This document shows positions 37,510 through 49,718 of a stretch of DNA of 64,000 bases, piece after piece. This DNA is from Fennellomyces sp. T-0311. Taxonomy: Eukaryota; Mucoromycota; Mucoromycetes; Mucorales; Lichtheimiaceae. Under the pieces are notes generated by a model. That model was not told the DNA's origin, did not search any database, and saw only the letters and a program-made list of their open reading frames with translations. The position numbers were made by a program, and so were the translations under genes. The stretch's first letter is position 1, and every line of letters begins with the position of its first letter. The stretch spans positions 1 to 64,000 of the forward strand of contig JALLLT010000046.1 in assembly GCA_025266875.1 (NCBI GenBank), read 5' to 3'.

Positions 37510-40500
37510 TTACCTCCAAATTCGCATTATCACAAGAATAATTGTAAAATTTACATGAGTCCCATAATTATTATTTGTCCAGCAAGATAACACTGTGAAA
37601 AATAAGTGGAATTCGTAGGCTTTACCGGTTAGCATTAGCTCCAAAGGTCGTCCATAGCATTAGGTGTAAAATTATTCGGAAGGGACTATGAAGTCCCAGA
37701 TTACAGACTCGTATATGTTGGAAATAGTACACTGTGTAGGAGAAACATTGATACTCACCAAAAGACCTTTAACCTCCAGTTTGCGAGGTATCAGCTGCCA
37801 TATGTCGTACGAAAGGGAATCAAATTGCTGCTTCTATCATATGGGTATGGTCAAGACAGCCTGAAGTTCCATTTTAAGCCTAGTATGCTAAACATCGTTT
37901 TCTAGCACCAAAGATATCCGTAGCTGGTACTGATCTATTGCTGCTAACAAACTATTGCTGTCTTATATGTATATCCCAAGGTGAGGTAATCTTGTGTAAA
38001 TGTAATTATATTGGCAATAAATAAAAAAAGAAGCGATCAAAATTCAATAGTCCGAAGTCAAGAGCATACGATATCGAAAAGAGCTAATAGGTCTACAAGA
38101 TGACTATTCGCAGCCTTTGACAGGGAATAAAAGCAAATTAGCGACTAGACTTGTCTGATGCATTAGTATGCTTTGTAAACAATATAAAGATGAATCTAAT
38201 GGTATATCAGAAAGTAGAACTGGCGGGGTGGAAAAAGGTTTGCTTAGAAGTGATGTCTTCTTTTCTTTACTTGTCTTGCCTACCAATGATATAAAATGTG
38301 GGTATTAACAAGTGAGCGCCCTTAACCCTTTCTTATGTGGTAGTCCAACCTGTGAGTGTTACGAAACATTTGATTTTGTAGCGCTAGTATCCGTTGAGAC
38401 AAAAAGTAAGCCATTATGTCTTAGACGTAGGTCATTATTTTGGATGAATATCCTTCCTTTTCAATAGAGCAGCATAAGAGACAACATTTTTATTCCTATA
38501 ATGATACGTATATATACTAACAGCCATGAAAGGTATAAACGACATTCAAGTTGCCTATAGTTTTAAGTATAGGATCTTCAAGAAGCTTCTTGTGATTGAA
38601 CAACGAGATCTTCTCATCAGAAGGAAACTAATGTACAGCAATCATCTTGACTCCTTGACACGCACATACTAGTTCTGGGCACTGACGTAATTAAAATGTA
38701 TGTATGCGCATTCGCAAAATCAAAATATATCGACTCAAAGCTTCCCTTATCATCTTCTCGTACCAGAGTAATATATAACTATATCATAATTGTAGTGACA
38801 GTAAGGGCATGTCATCTGGCTTATTACGCGGTGGTAATTTAGTGTTTACATTATTTCTGTGCAAAATAATACAAAAGCAATTGTGTCCAGAAGCTTCTGG
38901 TGTAAAGTCAGTAGCGCTTTTATGCCGATGAAATATATACGGTTGCATGATAGGATCGAGAGCCTTGTCTATCGGGTCTCTTTTTTGCGAAAACTAACCA
39001 TTAATTTGGGTAGGTAATCAAAGAGCTAGGGTCTATACTTTGATGATATAACGTAGAGACTGCCAATACCAATTATAATTCTCTTAACCTATTGATCTTC
39101 CTACTATTTTTGTCAAACGTTGCCTTCGTATAGAGTTACTCCGTCACGTACAGTTTAGCCAAATACGGATATCCTGGTCCATATCAACATACGATAAGCA
39201 ACGTAACATCAGCTCAAGGTCTAGATCAGGTTCATACACATACCTAATCATAAACCCGGAGAAATTTTACAGCTATTAATAGCAAGATTACTGCTACCAG
39301 GACGTTTCTTGCCTTAATTCGCGCCTGTCATACGTATATTTAGTTTCTGCAATATCGAAGGTATGACGTGATACGTACCTCCAGAGCTTACACTGATCGA
39401 ATGAACAGGACTGCCTCAGACAAGATGTACATGTGCTGTTCTCATGCCTTTTCAGGCATTATAATAACGGTGATAATTAAAGATTCCACCAATTTTGTTT
39501 CTGTCTTCCAAAATGAAAGTGGACCGCTTGATATTAGCGGGTAGACGATTCATAGGATAGTTTGATCCGACCATGACGGGGTTGATACTGGTTTTTTCTT
39601 CTTCAGAAATGGAGCTGCATTCGAAAGTTTCAGACTCCACATAGTTCTATTGCCTCGACGTTCCTCCCCCAAGGTATTACAAGAAGGCAAGCCATTGGGT
39701 ATCCCTTTGTGTAACTAACTGCTTTTCCTAAAGTTAAAGACCACCCCCAAAAAAACTTGAAGTGATTTCTCGATGATTTATCTTCTGATTGATTGAGCTG
39801 AGTGGAAGTGTCACACCTCCGCAAAGTACTAATGCAATCGGCCCGCATATTATCCCGAAAAATCGAATATGCGATGAACTCTGTGCACAGACAGTATTGT
39901 GGAGCGTCAGCAAAAGGACAACTGTGAAAGGAAAGGATCGGCAGCGACACGAAACAATTGTCGATCATCCTTTTCCTTGGTATACGTGGCCGCACGGACA
40001 TACTTCATGCTTATATTTTCTGATGCTTTCACTTCTCTTACCTTTTCTTTTATATGCAGAAATAATTGAGCAATATGCATCCTGGTAAAGCAGCTTCCGA
40101 TTAATTACTTTAGTATAAATAGTTGCACAGAATAACAGGATCGAATACTTCGTGGCGGTGACCTAAAATGGGTCATCGGGAATGCAACACTGTATAGTCT
40201 GTGTAACAATCCTCTTTTCCTTTCTTATAATCAGAAGTAATGAGGCATATATAGTGCAATGCCGAGGCTTGTGAACTTATGAACGCCGCTTTTTGTTATT
40301 ACGGCTAAGCGGAACGGCAATGGTACTATTTTCGAAGTAGATGACGTCTTTGATTATCGGGAAAAAGTATGGAATCAGAGTATTGCAGGCTACTGTTGTG
40401 GAACATATGCGGCAAGCGGATGCTCTGCTTTTCAATTACTAATGGCGAACACCCTACTTGAATTCTACGGTAAGTACTATTGTTATTGTGAGAAATCAGT

Positions 40501-40719
40501 TACGATGTCATTTTATTGATGTGTCCATACGGTAATTTACAGTAATACCACTGTAATGTGTTGTCATAACGATCATGGGTGCCTTTCTCCGTACTACTTC
40601 GAAGTTTTTAGTAGGAATAAATAAGCTTTTCGAGTGACATTAAAGATAAACTGAACGAAAGCACGACGCATTATGGTTACTACTCATGAAATCTGTGATG
40701 CAATATGTGCATGGGTTAT

Positions 40720-41095
40720 TAGAGAATTTCAGATCGCCCGGAAAAATCATTTTGCATTTTCATTTTGAGGGTACCCCATAAAGTGAAAATTTCATTCTTG
40801 AGCATTAGACACGTTTTATATAGTGCCTGTTCTCAAAAGGTTTACAAGGTACAGTAAAGTAAAAAACAGGATTTGCTTATATGCGTTGTGAATCATATTT
40901 TGTAAGTTATACAGCGCTTCAGATGGAGCTACGATGTTGCACACTATGGAAAGTGAAAATGAAAAAGTTTTCACTTACTTTCAGGATTTAAGTGAAATTT
41001 ATTAATACATTTTTCATTTGCATCTACCTCTATTGCCAAAACTGTATTCATTCAAAGTGCAAAATGAAAATTTCCACGCGATCTGAAATTCTCTA
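40720..41095. mobile_element. 376-bp inverted-repeat (MITE-like) element, TTAT flanks
   Basis: The ends are identical 18-bp inverted repeats (TAGAGAATTTCAGATCGC and its complement), with weaker similarity continuing about 25 bp further (GGAAA..ATTTTGCA). TTAT lies directly outside both ends (40716-40719 and 41096-41099), consistent with a 4-bp target duplication. The interior is AT-rich with GTGAAAAT/ATTTTCAC-like repeats and no coding frame. Probably a non-autonomous DNA transposon; superfamily not assigned. Confidence 0.6.
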
Positions 41096-41148
41096 TTATA
41101 AAGTTAAGGAATACTGTGAAAACGCCGAGAATGGAGCTTGCGAATGAG

Positions 41149-41321
41149 CACTGCAAAAAATTTTTGGGTGAATTTTGGGTGAATGAGTTTTTGGGGTAGT
41201 TAAGCATAAGCTTTTTAACCACTTGTACTGCCATTTCTAGTAACTCAAGTGGTTAAAAAGCTTATGTTTAACCACTTCGAAAAATTATTCACCAAAATTC
41301 ACCCAAAATTTTTTTGCAGTG
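41149..41321. mobile_element. 173-bp foldback MITE, CACTG termini, 3-bp GAG duplication
   Basis: The whole element is an imperfect palindrome. The left arm from CACTGCAAAAAATTTTTGGG is matched for ~78 bp by the complement of the right arm, including two GGTGAATTTT-type repeats and AAGCTTTTTAACCACTTG. GAG lies outside both ends (41146-41148 and 41322-41324), a perfect 3-bp target duplication. CACTG ends plus a 3-bp duplication are features of CACTA/EnSpm-type elements. The non-palindromic loop is only about 20 bp, so it is a foldback element mobilised in trans if at all. Confidence 0.75.
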
Positions 41322-43588
41322 GAGCAAGTCGTCGGCCAGTGGTGATGCTGAAACCAACATATGAGGACTTATTTTATGCAAAAGTGTAAGGCGGGAGGGG
41401 ATTTGTGAGTAAGGACATATATACTTTTCATTGCTTCTTAGTGAGATGTGTTGCTATATATGTATTGTTCTGAAAACTGGTGTATGCCAAGTCTCGATAG
41501 TGACCCGTGCAACAGAGTAAATCAGTGCATTCTCCTCCTAAGTTTTATGTACATACTGTATAAGGCGCCTTAGTAATATATCGTAATTATCGTATAGTTA
41601 GAGTAAAATGCCTACACGTAAAAGCAAAAAGATGTATGAAATATTCTACAGCAGACGCGTAAACCTTCGGATGCTATACGATATGTTAAGTGTCGTTTGG
41701 TTTCATGGAGTACTGCTATCGTAAAAGCAGACTTACTAGTTGCAGTCGATTTGTCTATCAGCATAGATGCAATGCAATCAGACTTTCTTATATAATGGAT
41801 AGTAAATTACAGAACACCGTAGAGTATCATTTGGCTTTGTTCCTTGTGCTGTAAGCAAGCTGTCACGCTCGGTTTTCTCCGCAAGTTGAACCGTATTAAT
41901 ACTGAAATAGCAGCTTCATCAATCTTATGGTAAGATGCACCGCCAGAACATAACAAACACACTTACAGTAGTTTAAGTGCAGAAGTATGCAGCAAGTTGA
42001 TTCTGCAAAGCCACTTCTCTTTATTATACGTATGTGCAGCGCTTATTCATCACCTTGTTCTTTGATATATAGAGTCTGGCTAAATGGAAGAGAATGGCAG
42101 ATAATTAAAAAGAACATCTTAAAACCCTATGTTAAGTAGTATCCACGTGAACCTATATTGCTTTTGCTAATATAAAAAATCGCAACTTGACGCGTGTTAT
42201 CACACGCGTGCAAAACGATAAGCTTGATTTACTCAGATGAGTCAGCTAAACTCAATCGTGTCTTTTTTTCATTGTTGTACTCATGAGACAAAAAGAAGCT
42301 CCAAACAACTATCAGGTTTACCAGCTACCATTTTGAGCACATACTTTTCTCCGTGTTGCAGAAAAGGATACGCTTTGGACACCTCAAAATCCGCGGAAGG
42401 CCTGCGGACTAGCGGACCTGTGCAACCAATCCAAGGCCCCCTGGTCCAATATTCAGTTGAGTTCATTTATAGTCTGGCTTACATTTGCTTTTTTTTCTAG
42501 TAAAGCTTATGTCATTGGTGATACATATTCGGTTGTTTTTTTATGCTGCTTCGTTCGAAAGAAGCAAATTGATCTGTCAAGCAACTTTTTTCGTATGGTT
42601 TGAAAATTTCAGATTCAGTTTTCTTTAATGGAACCTTTTCATAGGTGTGGAACCTCAAAAGAATATGGATCCTCATAAGATTTGAAGAGAAAGGATGGTG
42701 ACACAAGCTGGGATGTGCCAGGCCATATGAAACTGAAATCGAGATTGCGTCGCAGATCGAATCGACTATACATTGGCTCTTTATGAGTTCATTTGAAAGT
42801 AATTTATAATACATTGGTTTCAGATAAATGCGGACAACAGTGTTATTATTAAATCTTTTCTCTGTCGGGTTAATACATCTGTGTTAACAATAATAGTACT
42901 ATTGCTTTCAGCTTCATACTTTCTGGGACGTTTAACAATTGCCCGATCTTATTGCAATTGCTTGGGGGGTGAGGGTTACTTTTCCGATATACATAGTAAT
43001 ACATGGCGATAGTCTGTGTATCCACGGTTAGAACTCTTTAAATCCAGTAAAACCTGCTCGTATAGACAGGTTAAAAAGTATTCAGGGGTCCGATGCAGTG
43101 TATCACCGACGCGTAAAACCGGTTTTTATCCGAAAATATACTAAAAAATGAAATGGTGTCATGCAGACTCGTCAGGACCCTATGGATAGATATGTTACGC
43201 GCTACAAGGAATGGCACTTGTTCGAAAAGGACATGGACGTTGTACAGATTCCCCAGAGACTTAGTTAAACTAACCTAATGAAGGTCCAAGTGATCGCTGA
43301 CGCACTTTGTATCACGATTGTGCCCAAGGGCCTAGCTACACAGTACGGATATAATGACTGGAAAGGAAAGTAGGGCGGCCACAGTGGTGTGTATTTTATA
43401 TAGTCTCTAAAACGATCTAATCGCAAAAACGAATGCATACATGTGAATGATAGGAGGAGGTAAATGGGGCATATTGTACATAAGGTTGAGTGTGATTAGT
43501 AATATATAAATAAAATGAGTGAATGGATGATTGGACAATGAGAAAAGGAACTGGAGGTATATATGGTCGTGTGAGAGATGATTGGCGT

Positions 43589-45613
43589 TTAGTGCTCTCG
43601 CTGTGATTCGCGATTGGCAACCATTTGACGATACTTATCACTGCGAAGGAAGCGTGGGACCGAATCTTGTGCCATGATACGACAAACATGGTCATTGACG
43701 CGATCATAGAGGTCGATCAGTGTCTGGAGGGTCTCAGCGCTTGGACCATTGATGACCACCGACTTCTGAGCGGTTGTGACCTGGATGGTGCCTGACGAGA
43801 AGGGCAGATCTGTTGTTGCACCGGCTACAACCGAAAAGGTAGAGGTAACGAGCTTAATGATTTCTTGGCGTAAACCGTGTTCGATGTTGACTTCCGAAGC
43901 TGCATTCGGGCCGAGATAATTGTCGTAGATTCGATAGGAATCGGACAAGAGTTCTTTCTGGTTAGTGTTGTTGGTGCGGCACTTTTTCCGCAGGCCATGG
44001 AATTCGACCCAAAAATTGATGTTTTCTTCGCAATAGTTGTCTTTCATGAACGCTCGAAAGTACATGCGCTGCACTGGATCCTCGAGAATCTGTCGTAATC
44101 GCATCCATTGCGAATCTTTGGACAAATCTGTCGTTGCCATGGGTACATTATCTTCACCAGCAACTATGTTGTCGTTGACATCTAGTCCGCTGTCTTGGGA
44201 GGTTGATGACGAGGTAGCTGTCCGTACTAGAGTTCTTTCTTCAAGCTGCTTGCCGGTGCTTATCGATCGCAATTTGAGCAATTTCTGCGTTACTTCGTCG
44301 AGTTCTTCCTCTGAGCTTTTGTTGCTACGTTGATCATCATCTGTGTGATCAGACTGATTCTCTTGGGCAAATCCGAAATCAAACTTTTTTCTGCTCTCAG
44401 ATTCGAACACCATCTCCTTGGGTGCGGTGCCTTTGCTGAACGAGGGAGTCTCCCTGGGTTCCGTGGTGACGGTGGCCTGTGGAACGCCACCAACGTCTGC
44501 GTGCGCCTCTGTCATCAACAATCGATTGCCGTGCACTTGTTGCTTCTGTACCAGCTCGGCCTTATCGCTGTACGAATGGTCGCTCGAATCGACGGAGCTT
44601 GCCTTGTCGCTGATCTGCTCCCATCCAAGAACCTTCTGACCTCGCGATGTGACAAAGTAAAGCGTACTCTTTGTCATTTTAAAGGTGCCGGTGTTCTGTT
44701 CGCGATAGTAATTGTCTCTGTCAGCCTTATCAATGATCTGCTCGATCCAGCCAAATAGCACGAATTCCGCTGCAATCAACTCGGCTTCCTGTGGTGTCAC
44801 TGCTGTCGAATATTCCGAGATCCATTCGAAGCATTGGTAGCCGTAGAACGAGTACTGATACTCGCTGAGATTGCGCTCCTTGACTCCACCTACGTCGTCG
44901 GCCAGCAGCTTCTCTGTCGGCAGCCAGGCCATCATGGTCTGCAATTCGAAAGAATTAATCCAAGCATGCTGAAACATATTGGTAGCAGTATATTTACCCG
45001 AAAGCAGTTTGTCAGATTATTTCGGTTGAACGCCAGTCGGTCGTCGCTGGTGAGCCGCTCAAACGTGAACACTTTGAACGAGTCTATCCGGGCCAACGTG
45101 TCGTGCATATGGCTGATCGATACGTGCGCTCGTTTGGCAAACTGCTGAACAAAGAATTTGCCTTTGGGTGTTGGTCGCCAAATGCCCTTTTCTTTCATGG
45201 TGCGATTCTGGGGATTGAGGGCATCCTCTGCCAATCGAGCATTGAGAATGTGTGTACCGAGCGTTTTTGCCATGAAAGGCGACATGCTGAATGTGGTGGT
45301 GGTGCGCGTGGCGAGATGTCGCGTGGGATCTGCAGGATCAGGCGTACGTACAACATGAGTGAATTTCAGGTCTGCTAGGCACTTTACGGCCTCTTCGGTG
45401 GTGAATGTGGCTGGGTAGGTGCGAAAGAACGAGCGGTGATCGGTGAGGGGCATTTGTATTAGTAAGGCCGAGAAAAGATCAAACATATCCTGAGCTAGCT
45501 GTCAGTGTATCGTTTTGGGATGCACACGCGACTGGACTAACTTTAACATAGGGCCGCCCCGTGGAGGTGACGCGCATCATAGATGTGTACGTGGACATCT
45601 GACTGTTGGGCAT
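43589..45613 (-). CDS. DEP-DEP-RGS regulator of G-protein signalling (Sst2/FlbA type)
   Basis: Three minus-strand exons: 45613-45542, 45489-44998, 44938-43589; 637 residues, all junctions phase 0. Residues ~25-185 form the first fungal DEP-type region and ~195-305 the second (YQCFEWISEYSTAVTPQEAE, VLFGWIEQI, LYFVTSRGQKVLGW). A Ser-rich linker follows. The RGS domain (~460-625) has WMRLRQILEDPVQRMYFRAF, CEENINFWVEF, NIEHGLRQEI and a C-terminal VPRFLRSDKYRQM. A ~35-residue insert lies before the last RGS helices. RGS proteins accelerate GTP hydrolysis on G-alpha; Sst2/FlbA use the DEP domains to dock on receptors and plasma membrane. This one would damp pheromone or nutrient G-protein signalling. 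A short N-terminal exon starting MPNSQMSTYTSM completes the frame. A TATA element lies ~160 nt upstream. Confidence 0.92.
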
Positions 45614-45771
45614 AGTGAATCGAGTGATCAATAATTAGCGGTGTAGATAAAGAAAAGGAAAGGGGGCGAGATAATGGAAACAAAAGGGAAAAAGAGAAAA
45701 AATGTGTAGACTAGCCCAACGAAGCGAGCGCTGGTTTTGGGGGAGCCGGAAATGGAGCAAAACCAGACGTC

Positions 45772-45783
45772 TTTTATATATAT
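45772..45783 (-). promoter_or_regulatory. TATA box of the RGS gene
   Basis: Read on the minus strand, the sequence is TATATATAAAAG. It lies about 160 bases upstream of the ATG at 45613, a reasonable position for a core promoter followed by a ~130-nt leader. Confidence 0.5.
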
Positions 45784-47839
45784 GGCAGCTGGGGAAAAAG
45801 AAGAAGATTGTGCTAAAACGAGGCAAAATTGATCGGTTCGCAGTTTCGCAAAAACAGAAGAACATTAACATCGTTGCACGTGGCTCCAGGGTGCCGGGTT
45901 CCGCCTTAGCCTTTATTGGCCATCAAACTCCCACCAGGCTTACACAAAGCCAAGTGGAAAAGAATGGGGGGTCCTAAACCTAAAACCTGGTGCGCAACAA
46001 TCTCCTCCATTTTAGTCCATTGAAATCGCGATTGGGGGCCCACTTTGAGCGTCCGCGCAAGCACTCGATCTGTCTATGTTGTATAATAATCTGTGCTTGA
46101 AAGTCATCAATGTGCAGCTTCGCCATGGTGTTGTTGTGGTTGCAGTGGTCGCACTTCATCAACACTCAGCTTCACGAAGTAAGAATCTAATGACACGAGT
46201 TCCATAGAAGTCTGCTCATCTTAGGAGCGCTTCATACTGATATAATTCGCCTGTATGACAAACCAATATTTCGTAGTCACCTATCCCAAGTTCTGGTTGG
46301 CCAATGCGGTGCTGTTACGATGCTCAGTTTTTTTTTTGAGCGACACTGTTGTTGTACCATTCATCAATCCGAAAAAAGCTGCTGGTGATGATAGTAAGTT
46401 CTTGTTATCTATCCCGTAAGAATAGCGTTTTGTCTGGCTTGACTGTAAACGCCACAGTATAACTGCATATGTCCAACTACTTAATAACAGTGGCTAAAAT
46501 ATTATCCTTAGTCATACTAACGTAGTGACATCAAACACTGAAGGTATGAAACGTGATTTAACTTTTTGCTCTTGTCTACTGCTGTCAAATACCCCACAAT
46601 TCTGTCATACAGCACACCAGGATCGACTCCGGTTCCATGGATTGCATTAAGTTTTTTGCGTAACATCGTATATGGTGAAGATCGACATGGTTTCTCATTA
46701 CCGATCCTGCTCCTTGACTTGGCCTTGTCAAATGAATTCTCGTTTTCTTTAATATATCACAGACATTTTTGACACTTGTTCATGTATTTGTTCAGATCCA
46801 TACAAATGCATTAATCATAAATCTGTCCAGCAGCCTCATATCGATCACGATATGGGGCTGCACAACAACTGCAAGCGCTAAGAGGTGGTTTGTAAAAAAA
46901 AAAAGAAAAGCTTGAATTTATGACTTATTGATATCTTTCATAATACCTTAGTGCCATTATGTACATAGATGTGTGGTCATTCTGATTATATAGTAAGAAT
47001 GTTGACAAGCGGTAACTAAACATACTTCCAAAATGTAGAGTCTTTTGTTATACTAGTTGGCGGGGGGGGAGGTACTTGGGCATACATGGTAATGCCGCCA
47101 TCCATACAGGTATGGCACTCTATATCCTATACATAGTTCGCACATTAATAGACTAAAGACTTCAAGGCTTAATAATTACCTATTATGACGTTTTGTAGCG
47201 GCGATTCCGCTAGAGGCAATTTTGGTATAGAGAAAGAAGCTCGATAGTAAGTAAATTGATGGACAGGAAAAGCCTATTAGGTTAACAAAAGCTCAAACGA
47301 ATCCACACATACGAATTTACCGAGAAGCTTTTGTGATTCACTATACTTGATTATCACCAGTAAAAGTGAGGCTCAAAGTGTCTAAAGAGTCACAATCTAA
47401 GTAGCAATCATTCATAATAACCCGGGATGAGCGCCGAGCATTCTGTACTGTCGATGTACCGCCGTGTATCCAACTTCACATATAGCTAGTGGATTATGGA
47501 GCTGAATAGGAGAAAATTTGTGCACATGATGTTGGTTCATGAACATGAATGATTTTCTCGAAGTAAGTTAACTGCCCGAGAAAAAAAAATAAAGTTACAT
47601 GTGCATCTGCAATAGGCCGATAACTAATAGAGTAGCTATCTACTGCGATGATCTAAATAATTACATTATCGGCAAAAAATCGCCTGTTGACTTTATAAAA
47701 AAATATCTTGGAGGCTTACAGTGATAACTCATTAGCGCAAACAATACAAAAGGATCTGATTGTGCACCATCAATTTCGGCGGGTTCCAAAACTGGACTCA
47801 ATCCTTTACACCCCCCAAGAAAATAAATAAATTTAAGGT

Positions 47840-48118
47840 ATGAACCGCCGCTCTTACTCCCTCCCAGAAGCTCTTTTCGCTCTAGATGTTCCATTAAATA
47901 AGATCCCGGTTTCTCGGTTACTGATCTGGCTTATCCTTCTTTCCGTCTTTTCTTTTTCTTTTTACATTCGCAATATAGACATCGCCGATATCTGTTTGCA
48001 TATCCATGTGAGCATAATCATCTTACTTTTTAAGGAGTTTTTGCGTGCTTCAATGACAACTTGCAAAGCTGACTTTTTTCGCCCAAAGTTTTTAAACTCA
48101 AGGTGCTTCTTGACCTGA
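47840..48118 (+). CDS. possible small membrane protein
   Basis: A 92-codon frame from ATG to TGA with two hydrophobic stretches (LLIWLILLSVFSFSFYI and HIHVSIIILLF). The start lies after an A/T-rich leader. An antisense frame of 77 codons overlaps it and is also open, so the coding strand is uncertain. No family recognised; it may be an exon of a spliced gene or chance. Confidence 0.2.
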   Translation: MNRRSYSLPEALFALDVPLNKIPVSRLLIWLILLSVFSFSFYIRNIDIADICLHIHVSIIILLFKEFLRASMTTCKADFFRPKFLNSRCFLT

Positions 48119-48519
48119 GGTTGAATGTTTCGTTTTCGAAAGGCATGTGCTTGAATGCTGATCGGAATGTCTCTTCCGTCCGTCACCTCGGTCACTTTTC
48201 CGATTAAAGTATTTTTTTATCTTCTCGAATGATTGTTGGTGTGTTCGACAAAAAGAAGGATTCTGTTGTCGAACCTGTTGAATTAATCTAGATCCTGTAC
48301 TTTCTTATTCTTAACTTTATAACACATGGCGTGATTTCTTAGCGCATATTCACACGCCCTGGATTTTGATGCAGCACAGATGATTTGCAATAGTCATAAC
48401 ACGTCATATCAATGTTTTTCATCAGTAAGCCCATATTTAAATGATCCTGCTTTTTAATGATTGTCAGTGGAACAAGTCAATTAGCCAGAAAAGGCGACAG
48501 TAAGTATACTTAGATAAGT

Positions 48520-48657
48520 TATATATATATATATATATGCAAATGAATTAAGGGGGATCGCATAAGCAAAACAAAAGAAGGTTTATTGTGGTATTCATAC
48601 TAGATAAGTTTCATAGGCGCATATACATATGTGTGTGTGCGTGTGTGTGTGTGTGTG
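48520..48657. repeat. (AT)n and (GT)n microsatellites
   Basis: (AT)10 at 48520-48539 and about fourteen GT units with one C interruption at 48630-48657. Both lie just past the 3' end of the minus-strand proline-rich gene. Confidence 0.85.
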
Positions 48658-48691
48658 AACTTTTACTTGCGTTTGCTTCCGCTGACCTACA

Positions 48692-49718
48692 TTAGAGTAT
48701 TTTAGCAATGTGCTTTTTTCCACAGAGAAAGGGAGCTAAACCTACTTGTATAAACCGGGATACAATTCTATCGACGAAACCTTTATCAAGGGCTCCCCAT
48801 TCAACTTTCCACTGTTCACCGTTATCGAAGCTATCCATATCCATCCAGCTACCGAAAACTGGTCGATGATCTAGGGGTATGGATCGACCAGCAGCGGTAG
48901 TAATTGACAATATCTTTTTTGTTCTAAAAGTAGCGATGGTATGAATCTTATGCGCCAGAGTCAATCCGGTCTCTGTGGTATCAATTTTGATCCAGACCCG
49001 GTGTTCTGGGTTGATCGATTGTACAGTAATCTGACGACCTTTTTCAAAGTAAATATCTTTATCCTTTTGCATATGGAGGGGAAAAAGGTGCTTACCACCG
49101 GGCTCGCTTTTCCGTCTGGAAGCATTTTCATTATTGACATGCTTTTTCTTCGGGGGCTCATTTTTCTCTTCTTCCTCGTCAGCAAGATAGGTTTGTTGAG
49201 GCTGCGGTTCGTAAGCTGGAGGTTGCGGCATTTGATGTTCGTTCTCTGGTGCATGATACGGTTGCTCCATGGCGGTCGGAGGATATGGCCAAGATGGTGG
49301 CTCAGCATACCATGGCCCGGTACCCGCTGCTACTCGATTTGCAAAAGATCGACGAGGTGGTGGTGCTGGAGGCTCCAAGGGCAATGGCTTTGAAGGCCAC
49401 ACACGCCATGATTCAGCAGGCTGCTGAGAAGAAACCTTCCATTCCTCTACAGGCCGTGCGGGCATATTGTTTTCCACAACAGGCGTCTATGGTTCTACAT
49501 TTTTAATTATCAACGTTACACGCTTGAAGGGTTCCTATCGTACCGTTGCATAGTAAGGTTCGTAATAGTTGATCTGGTAACCCATGCCGCGATTGTCATT
49601 CGGATCAATGGCTAATGAAGCAATCGGTTTGTTTCAGTCAAATTGCTATAGTAACAAAACCCTGACCCACTTGTCTACCTGGATAATAACTATGCTCGTA
49701 TGGCGGCATGGATTCCAT
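48692..49718 (-). CDS. proline-rich protein with a small C-terminal globular domain, function unknown
   Basis: Three minus-strand exons: 49718-49679, 49611-49544, 49486-48692; 300 residues. The N-terminal half is Tyr/Pro-rich (YEHSYYP, YQINYYEPYY, PLPLEPPAPPPRR, PSWPYPP) with possible SH3 or WW ligand motifs. Then come an acidic patch and a KKK basic patch. The C-terminal ~130 residues look globular and beta-rich (HRVWIKIDTTETGLTLAHKI, TKKILSIT, VFGSWMDMD), in a pattern that could be ubiquitin-like or RA-like, which I cannot confirm. A GTAAGC donor inside exon 3 and an AAAAG acceptor 57 nt later define a possible additional, frame-neutral intron that would remove 19 residues. A TATA-like sequence lies near 49784-49791. 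Confidence 0.75.

Larger units (their letters stand above)
32859..43588. other. 10.7-kb gene-poor AT-rich region with transposon remnants
   Basis: I could not support any gene here. Open frames are short, overlap antisense and lack domains. The supported content is two inverted-repeat elements (40720-41095 and 41149-41321) and a 40-bp hairpin at 37470-37509. A few stretches (34344-34709, 39452-40001) show mildly coding-like composition and may be decayed genes. Confidence 0.6.
45614..48691. other. intergenic region between the RGS gene and the proline-rich gene
   Basis: The first 200 bases hold the RGS promoter. The remainder is AT-rich with no confidently supported gene. One small hydrophobic frame (47840-48118) is listed separately at low confidence. 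Microsatellites occur at 48520-48539 and 48630-48657. Confidence 0.55.

Noticed and set aside
39452..40001. Two overlapping minus-strand frames looking mildly coding
   Set aside because: They end and begin out of frame at 39630-39640, have no recognisable motif and no splice signals I trust.
44330..44758. 142-codon plus-strand frame inside the RGS gene
   Set aside because: Antisense shadow of the DEP/RGS coding exon, which has full domain support.
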